In this document: piece after piece, positions 44,427 through 64,000 of the stretch
How positions within the stretch are numbered: position 1 is the first letter of the stretch
Layout of the letters: the number at the start of each line of letters is the position of its first letter
From: Paulinella micropora
Lineage: Eukaryota; Cercozoa; Imbricatea; Euglyphida
Direction: 5' to 3'
DNA length: 64,000 nucleotides
NCBI GenBank assembly: GCA_009731375.1
Contig: BJOX01000038.1
Span: 544,209 to 608,208, forward strand
Program-made: the position numbers and the translations under genes
Notes under the pieces: generated by a model
What the model was told of the DNA's origin: nothing
The model's input: the letters and a program-made list of their open reading frames with translations, nothing else
Database searches by the model: none

Positions 44427-44550
44427 CTCTATCTCTCTCGCTGGTCAGCGTGCATGACAGGGTGTGTGTGTGTGTGTGTATGTTTGTGTGTGTGTGTGCG
44501 TGTGTGCATGTATGTGTGTGTGTGTGTACATGTATGTGTGTGTGTGCGTG

Positions 44551-44582
<32 letters not shown>

Positions 44583-45157
44583 CTGACCGTCCATAGCTCG
44601 AGACCACCATGAAGTCCAACTACACACACACACACACATTGACTGAGAGAAGGAAGCGTTTGAAATCATGGTTAATTGCACTGAGGAACTTCTGATCATT
44701 TCTTTGAACACATACATACATACATACATACATAAATACATACACATTCATATATTCATACATACATACTTACATACATACATGCATGCATAAATACCTC
44801 ATACTGGACTGGCAGCTCTCGCAACAGGTCGGCAATGAACACCATGCAGCCGTTCAGCAAGCTTTTGCACAGATAAACCACACCCGCACACAGCAAACAA
44901 TTTTTTCAGCATTTTCGAATGATATGGCCCCCGTAAATTGCGTAAAATTCGGGAAACATAAATTTTGTACTTCTGTATAATGTCCTCACGAGAAGTTCAC
45001 AGTTCTTAAGTACCATGAACAAGAATTGTAAGCATTGCGCTCTCAGTCATCCTTGCCTTCACAACTTATGTCCTAGCTTGATAAGCCATGGATGAGAGCT
45101 TTCCAATGAGCTACACAGTCTATGCATCAAAGTACCTATCTATCTATCTATATATCC

Positions 45158-45225
<68 letters not shown>

Positions 45226-45230
45226 CATCA

Positions 45231-45311
<81 letters not shown>

Positions 45312-45341
45312 CATATCTATATATCTGTCTACGTATCTACG

Positions 45342-45381
<40 letters not shown>

Positions 45382-45555
45382 GATCTATCTATCTATCTAT
45401 TTCTAAACGAAGGATGTAGAAAAAGGTAAACAAGAGCCAACCAAGGTCGCCTTGCTATTTGTACAACTGCACAAGCCATAACAGTCAGGACTGACTCATG
45501 ACGAAAGGCTGGAAGTCATGGCTCGTCGTGCTTGAGAAGTAGGAACCTCGGAATT

Positions 45556-45628
<73 letters not shown>

Positions 45629-45639
45629 ATCTATATCTA

Positions 45640-45709
<70 letters not shown>

Positions 45710-46263
45710 ATCTATCTATCTAATCTATCACGCGCGGGACACAGCGTGTTTCAATCACATCCACGCATAACTAACATCTCTCTATCTCTATCTCTCTCTG
45801 TTTATTACACACATACATGCATAGACATATTCCTACATACATACATACATACATACACACATACATACATACATACATACATATAGACAAACACTCATAC
45901 ATACCCAACGGCCAGGATGGGTTCTCCTTTGTAGTCTTTCCCAATCTGTGCCGCAAGCTCGCTGCACCACACACACACATGAGCACACATCTCAGCATTT
46001 CATTGACTTTTACCAAATATTCCCGGAAATTACGGTAACAGATTGAGCTATTTCTGATATTTATGTCATAATAAAAAAAGAGCAATTTTTCACGGATATT
46101 TCGGTACAAATTATCATAGGTCCGATTTTTGTTCCCGCGCACTACCATCGATGTCGGCGAGCAAGATTTGTTGTACCTGACACGCTTTGCGATATCGGAC
46201 GAGGTGAAGAGTATGGACTCGATGTTCTTGGCCCAAGGGTCACAAAGCTTTTTCATGTCGGCA
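41168..46263 (-). CDS. HPRT: hypoxanthine phosphoribosyltransferase, ten exons
   Basis: Exons (minus strand): 46263-46177, 45961-45905, 44861-44798, 44619-44588, 44174-44117, 44046-44007, 43327-43287, 42075-41996, 41818-41759, 41219-41168. All introns are GT-AG and all phases agree. From the first ATG ([11 protein letters not shown]) the protein has exactly 187 residues, a normal size. Diagnostic motifs in order: [19 protein letters not shown], the PPi loop and helix ([17 protein letters not shown]), the flexible loop [19 protein letters not shown], the PRPP-binding motif [15 protein letters not shown], and the purine site [16 protein letters not shown], ending [15 protein letters not shown]. 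The enzyme salvages hypoxanthine and guanine with PRPP to IMP and GMP. The sequence resembles the bacterial Hpt type. Introns are nearly all microsatellite. A further 5' exon at 48975-48873 (Lys-rich, ending SKTPVPSKILD) joins in phase and may extend the N-terminus. Confidence 0.93.
41490..41757. repeat. (TGTA)n array, HPRT last intron
   Basis: TGTA/TGTG tetranucleotides fill most of the intron between the ninth and tenth HPRT exons. A CA run lies at 41308-41338. Confidence 0.9.
42095..42252 (-). repeat. two truncated copies of HPRT exon 8
   Basis: Minus strand at about 42252-42222 has CTGCGCAGGGTGCCAAGATA..., and at about 42130-42095 GCGCCAAGACAGTCAAGATC. Both copy the acceptor side of the exon at 42075-41996 (GCGCAG|GGTGCCAAGACTGTCAAGATTG) and then break off. 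CA repeats separate the copies. Confidence 0.8.
42630..43246. repeat. (GATA)n array with GGTA, GGAT and GACA variants
   Basis: About 600 bases of tetranucleotide repeat within HPRT intron 7, with blocks of GGTA, GACA and GGAT units. Immediately right of it, 43254-43282 is an inverted match to 54757-54790. Confidence 0.95.
43371..43620. other. assembly gap bounded by C- and G-runs
   Basis: Ns at 43424-43568 between C/G homopolymer blocks. Confidence 0.95.
43632..44583. repeat. GATA, CTTT, TCTA and GT arrays in HPRT introns
   Basis: GATA/GAGA (43660-43980), TCTC, TCTA and CTTT (44220-44450), and GT (44462-44583) repeats, interrupted only by HPRT exons 5 and 6 and short spacers. Confidence 0.9.
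45135..45725. repeat. (TCTA)n arrays in HPRT intron 2
   Basis: Two long TCTA blocks (45135-45400 and 45558-45725), with about 150 bases of unique sequence between them. Confidence 0.95.
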
Positions 46264-46273
46264 CTGCACAGGT

Positions 46274-48090
46274 GGAAGAAGAAGAAGAAGAAGAAGAAGA
46301 AGAAGAAGAAGAAGAAAGAAGAAGAAGAAAGAAGAAGAAGAAAGAAGAAGAAGAAAGAAGAAGAAGGAAGAAGAAGGGATAAGAAGGAAGAAGAAGAAGG
46401 AAGAAGAAGAAGGGAGAAGAGGAAAGAAGAAGAAGAAGGAAGAAGAAGAAGAAGGAAGAAGGAAGAAGAAGAAGAAGAAGGAAGAAGAAGAAGAAGAAGG
46501 AAGAAGAAGAAGAAGAAGGAAGAAGAAGAAGAAGAAGGAAGAAGAAGAAGAAGGAAGAAGAAGGAAGAAGAAGGAAGAAGAAGAAGGAAGAAGGAAGAAG
46601 GAGGAAGGAGGAAGAAGGAGGAAGAAGGAGGAAGAAGAAGGAAGAAGAAGGAAGAAGAAGGAAGAAGGAAGAAGGAAGGAAGAAGGAGGAAGAAGAAGGA
46701 AGAAGGAGGAAGAGAAGGAAGAGAAGGAAGAAGAAGGAAGAGAAGGAAGAAGGAAGAAGGAAGAAGAAGGAAGAAGAAGGAAGAAGAAGGAAGAAGAAGA
46801 AGAAGAAGAAGAAGAAGAAGAAGGAAGAAGAAGAAGAAGGAAGAAGAAGAAGAAGGAAGAAGAAGGAAGAAGAAGAAGGAAGAAGAAGAAGGAAGAAGAA
46901 GGAAGAAGAAGGAAGAAGAAGAAGGAAGAAGAAGAAGGAAGAAGGAAGAAGGAGGAAGAAGAAGGAAGGAAGAAGAAGAAGGAAGAAGAAGAAGAAGGAA
47001 GAAGAAGGAAGAAGAAGGAAGAAGAAGGAAGAAGAAGGAAGAAGAAGAAGAAGAAGAAGAAGGAAGAAGAAGAAGGAAGAAGAAGAAGGAAGAAGAAGAA
47101 GGAAGAAGAAGAAGGAAGAAGAAGAAGGAAGAAGAAGAAGGAAGAAGAAGAAGAAGGAAGAAGGAAGAAGAAGGAAGAAGGAAGAAGAAGGAAGAAGAAG
47201 GAAGAAGGAGGAAGAAGGAGGAAGAAGGAGGAAGAAGGAGGAAGAAGAAGGAAGAGAAGGAAGAAGAAGGAAGAAGAAGGAAGAAGAAGAAAGAAGAAGG
47301 AAGAAGAAGGAAGAAGGAAGAAGAAGGAAGAAGGAAGAAGAAGGAAGAAGGAAGGAAGAAGGAAGGAAGAAGGAAGGAAGAAGGAAGGAAGAAGGAAGGA
47401 AGAAGGAAGAAAGAAGAAGAAAGAAGAAGAAGAAAGAAGAAGAAGAAGAAGAAGAGAAGAGGGAAGTGGGAAGAAAAAGAGGGAAGAAGGAAGAAGGAAG
47501 AAGGAAGACGGAAGAAGGAAGAAGAAGAAGGAAGAAGGAGAAGAAGAAGGAAGAAGGAAGAAGGAAGAAGAAGAAGGAAGAAGAAGAAGGAGAAGGAAGA
47601 AGGAGAAGAAGAAGAAGAAGAAGAAGAAAGAAGAAGAAGAAGAAGAAGAAGAAGAAGAAGGAAGAAGAAGGAAGAAGAAGAAGAAAGAAGAAGAAGAAGA
47701 AGAAGAAGAAGAAGAAGAAGAAGAAGAAGGAAGAAAAGAAGGAAGAAAAGAAGGAAGAAAAGAAGGAAGAAAAGAAGGAAAAAGAAAGAAGAAGGAAGAA
47801 GAAGGAAGAAGAAGGAAGAAGAAGGAAGAAGAAGGAGGAGGAGGAGGAGGAGGAGGAGAAGGAGAAGGAGAAAGGAGAAAGAAGAAAGAAGAAGAAAGAA
47901 GAAGAAAGAAGAAGAAAGAAGAAGAAGAAAGAGGAAAGAAGAAAGAAGAAAGAAGAAGAAAGAAGAAGAAGAAGAAGGAGGAGGAGGAGGAGGGGAAGGA
48001 GGAAGGGGAGGAGGAGGAGGAGAAGAAGAAGAAGAAGAAAAAGAAGCAGAAGCAGAAGCAGAAGCAGAAGAAGAAGAAGAAGAAGAAGAA

Positions 48091-48122
<32 letters not shown>

Positions 48123-48356
48123 AGGAGATGAAGAAGCAGAAGATGAAGCAGAAGCAGCAGCAGCAGCAGAAGAAGAAGAAGAAGAAGAAGAAGATAGAAG
48201 AAGAAGAAGAAGAAGAAGAAGAAGAAGAAGAAGAAGAAGAAGAACAAGAACAAGAAGAACAAGAAGAAGAACAACAACAACAAGAAGAAGAAGAACAACA
48301 AAACAAGAAGAAGAAGAAGAAGAAGAAGAAGAAGAAGAAGAAGAAGAAGAAGAAAG
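46274..48356. repeat. 2.1-kb (GAA)n polypurine tract
   Basis: Almost only G and A on the plus strand, mostly GAA and GAAGGA units; TTC on the HPRT sense strand. It lies directly upstream of HPRT exon 46263-46177. The huge Lys/Glu/Arg and Phe/Leu/Ser ORFs across it are artefacts. Confidence 0.97.
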
Positions 48357-48408
48357 CGGACTGGTCTAGGATCTTGTCAGGCAAAGGCACTTTGCTTAGC
48401 AGTGCATT

Positions 48409-48412
<4 letters not shown>
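48356..48412 (-). repeat. decayed copy of the upstream Lys-rich exon
   Basis: Minus strand reads ALLSKVPLPDKILDQSA, a copy of the 3' end of the exon at 48975-48873 (KALSKTPVPSKILDQSA in the same unspliced frame), including the same GTCCGC after GACCA. Confidence 0.8.
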
Positions 48413-48439
<27 letters not shown>

Positions 48440-48845
48440 GAATAACAAAAACAGAAGCAGCAATGAAAGCAGCAGAAGCAGCAACAAACAACAACAACAA
48501 AAACAACAAAAACAAAAATAATAATAATAATAACAATACCAACAACAACAACGACAAAAACAACAACGACGACCACGACCACGACCACGACCACGACGTC
48601 AACAAACAGCAACAAACAATAACAAACAACAGCAACAGCAACAAACAACAGTAACAACAGCAAAAAACAACAACCAACAACAACAAACAACAAACAACAA
48701 ACAACAAACAAAAACAAACAACAAACAACAAACAACAACAAACAACAACAAACAACAAGAAACAAAGAAACAACCAAGAGCAACAAACAGCAACAAACAA
48801 CGACAACAACAAACACCAAACAACAACGAACAACGAAACAACAAG
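48413..48845. repeat. (CAA)n and related triplets
   Basis: CAA, AAT, CGA and CCACGA triplet arrays separate the two copies of the Lys-rich exon. Confidence 0.95.
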
Positions 48846-48872
48846 GAGAAGAAAGAGAAGGAGAAAGCGGAC

Positions 48873-48975
48873 TGGTCCAGTATCTTGCTAGGCACAGGCG
48901 TTTTGCTTAAGGCCTTGTCCACCGCCGCACACTGCTCCGCTCGCTCCCTTTTGCCAGCCTTCTTCTTCTTCACGG
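48873..48975 (-). CDS. candidate 5' exon of HPRT
   Basis: CTTAG acceptor, 103 bases, GTCCGC donor. It reads VKKKKAGKRERAEQCAAVDK then ALSKTPVPSKILD and leaves two bases that complete a codon with the first base of the HPRT exon at 46263. The frame is open upstream but has no close ATG. It starts only 265 bases after the stop of the next gene. Confidence 0.5.
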
Positions 48976-49014
48976 CTAAGACAGGCAAGGAAACATGAAT
49001 ACATGTTCCCGTTT

Positions 49015-49060
49015 TCTTCTTCCGTATATGTATATGTATATGTATATGTTTTTGTATGTA

Positions 49061-49097
<37 letters not shown>

Positions 49098-49132
49098 GTA
49101 TATGTATATGTATATGTATGTGTATACGTGTA

Positions 49133-49173
<41 letters not shown>

Positions 49174-49197
49174 ATATGTATATGTACATGTATATGC

Positions 49198-49253
<56 letters not shown>
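49015..49253. repeat. (TATATG/TGTATG)n array
   Basis: Hexanucleotide-type TG/TA repeat between the stop of the multi-exon gene and the candidate HPRT 5' exon. Confidence 0.9.
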
Positions 49254-62324
<13,071 letters not shown>

Positions 62325-62364
62325 CTACCAACACAGTATAGTAATATATATGTATGTAAGTTAT

Positions 62365-62367
62365 GTA

Positions 62368-62425
<58 letters not shown>

Positions 62426-62457
62426 CTATCTCTCTCTATCTATCTATCTATCTATCT
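62365..62457. repeat. (TCTA)n array
   Basis: TCTA block just upstream of exon 62324-62274, running into repeat C. Confidence 0.9.
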
Positions 62458-62696
<239 letters not shown>

Positions 62697-62750
62697 GTTG
62701 TGCGTCTGTGTGACGATCGGGAAGATAATCTGCCAACACAGTGTATTAAT
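62697..62750 (-). repeat. copy of exon 62324-62274
   Basis: Minus strand TGTTGGCAG|ATTATCTTCCCGATCGTCAC as in the exon, then breaks off into GATA. A second copy lies at about 63645-63601. Confidence 0.88.
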
Positions 62751-62774
62751 ATATGTATGTAAGTTCTGTACTAT

Positions 62775-62862
<88 letters not shown>

Positions 62863-62865
62863 GTT

Positions 62866-63325
62866 TTGAAATGGGTGCCATCTGTCGACAGACAGAGAAT
62901 TAGGGGATGGTGTGGGTGTGCTGGGCCCGTGGTGGGATGCCTTATGTGTGCCTAGCCATACGCCTATAGGTCACATGCCGAAATAGCGACGGGAAGCACA
63001 ATCCTGTTCCCTCAGGGTACCCTTTCTCGCTTGTTGAGCCCGGAATAAAACCCACAGTGCTCTGTCGGTTTATACTAGACTGTCGAACAGTCTCGAAACT
63101 CCATCTGCTTACTGGGCCCTCTGTAATGGAGGTGGGAGCTCGTTCTGCAAGGGGCGCTTATGGAACGAGCCCTGGCCCCGCCTGGTACTAGGGAGCTTTG
63201 GTATCGCCTGTATCAGTCCCTTCCGTGCAAACATCACGGCTTAGCTGGGCATCGGGTCAATACTTTACAGACTTCCTTGGTTGACGAAATCAGAAGCTCC
63301 TTTTTTCTGACATTAGTCGATATCT
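62866..63325. repeat. dispersed repeat A, copy 2
   Basis: Nearly identical to 50868-51336; lacks a few bases near its end (CCCAC missing before AGACTTCC). Confidence 0.9.
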
Positions 63326-63328
63326 CAT

Positions 63329-63391
63329 CTATCTATCTATCTATATCTCTATCTCTATCTCTCTATCTCTATCTCTATCTCTATCTCTATC

Positions 63392-63441
<50 letters not shown>

Positions 63442-63519
63442 CATCTATCTATCCATCTATCTATCTACCTACCTAACTACCTACCTACCTACCTACCTAC
63501 CTATCTATCTATCTATCTT

Positions 63520-63603
<84 letters not shown>

Positions 63604-63681
63604 GTGCGCCTGTGTTACGATCGGGAAGATAATCTGCCAGCACAATATATGTATTTATGTATGTATGAACGTATCTATTTC

Positions 63682-63750
<69 letters not shown>

Positions 63751-63763
63751 ATCTATCTATCTA

Positions 63764-63851
<88 letters not shown>

Positions 63852-63889
63852 CATCTATCTATCTATCTGTCTATCTATCTATCTATCTA

Positions 63890-63952
<63 letters not shown>

Positions 63953-64000
63953 GATCTACCTACCTACCTACCTACCTACCTACCTACCTATCTACCTACC
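63329..64000. repeat. TCTA, TACC arrays to the window end
   Basis: Continuous tetranucleotide repeat apart from the exon copy near 63601-63645. Confidence 0.95.

Noticed and set aside
46129-48819. ORFs of 680-860 codons made of Lys/Glu/Arg or Phe/Leu/Ser
   Set aside because: They are translations of the GAA/TTC tract without any non-repetitive content.

Overview
The window looks like nuclear DNA of a eukaryote, probably a protist. The evidence is short exons with GT-AG introns, a Ty3/gypsy-type LTR retroelement, very dense simple-sequence DNA, and no bacterial operons. The exact lineage cannot be read from the sequence. Thirteen runs of N lie in it, most bordered by homopolymers or simple repeats (poly-T, poly-A, poly-G, poly-C, GA).

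Region 1 (1-8.1 kb) holds pieces of ordinary intron-containing genes with introns of 50-100 bases: a lysine/glutamate-rich protein and a second set of exons on the minus strand, then plus-strand exons ending in a chromatin-like protein (SAP-like helix pair, H1-like Lys/Ala/Gly tail, C-terminal zinc finger).

Region 2 (8.1-17.4 kb) is partly GC-rich and reads like an inserted relic of a large DNA virus. It has a PrimPol/UL52-family primase with an in-frame stop, an RPB10-like RNA polymerase subunit antisense to its 3' end, an RBR-like cysteine-rich protein with a coiled coil, and several unrecognised ORFs. 17.8-22.4 kb holds repeats, a Lys-rich repeat exon and a small set of acidic/basic ORFs.

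Region 3 (22,784-39,036) is a complete but decayed 16.25-kb Ty3/gypsy-type element on the minus strand. I can place both LTRs, a near-perfect target duplication, a primer-binding site, a polypurine tract, gag-like ORFs, protease, reverse transcriptase, RNase H, integrase with a GPY/F module, and an unusual 2-kb accessory ORF with one N-terminal membrane segment between integrase and the 3' LTR. It sits in a tandem repeat.

Region 4 (41-64 kb) looks at first like pure microsatellite. It hides two minus-strand genes: a bacterial-type hypoxanthine phosphoribosyltransferase in ten phase-consistent exons (41,168-46,263, perhaps one more exon at 48.9 kb), and upstream a protein of at least 368 residues in 19-20 tiny exons (49,240-62,324, continuing beyond the window). 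The introns are almost wholly GATA, TGTA, GAA, CAA and similar repeats. Many contain partial, decayed copies of the neighbouring exon. Three families of non-coding dispersed repeats also sit in these introns. This pattern, genes embedded in microsatellite with repeated copying of exon edges, is the most unusual thing in the window.
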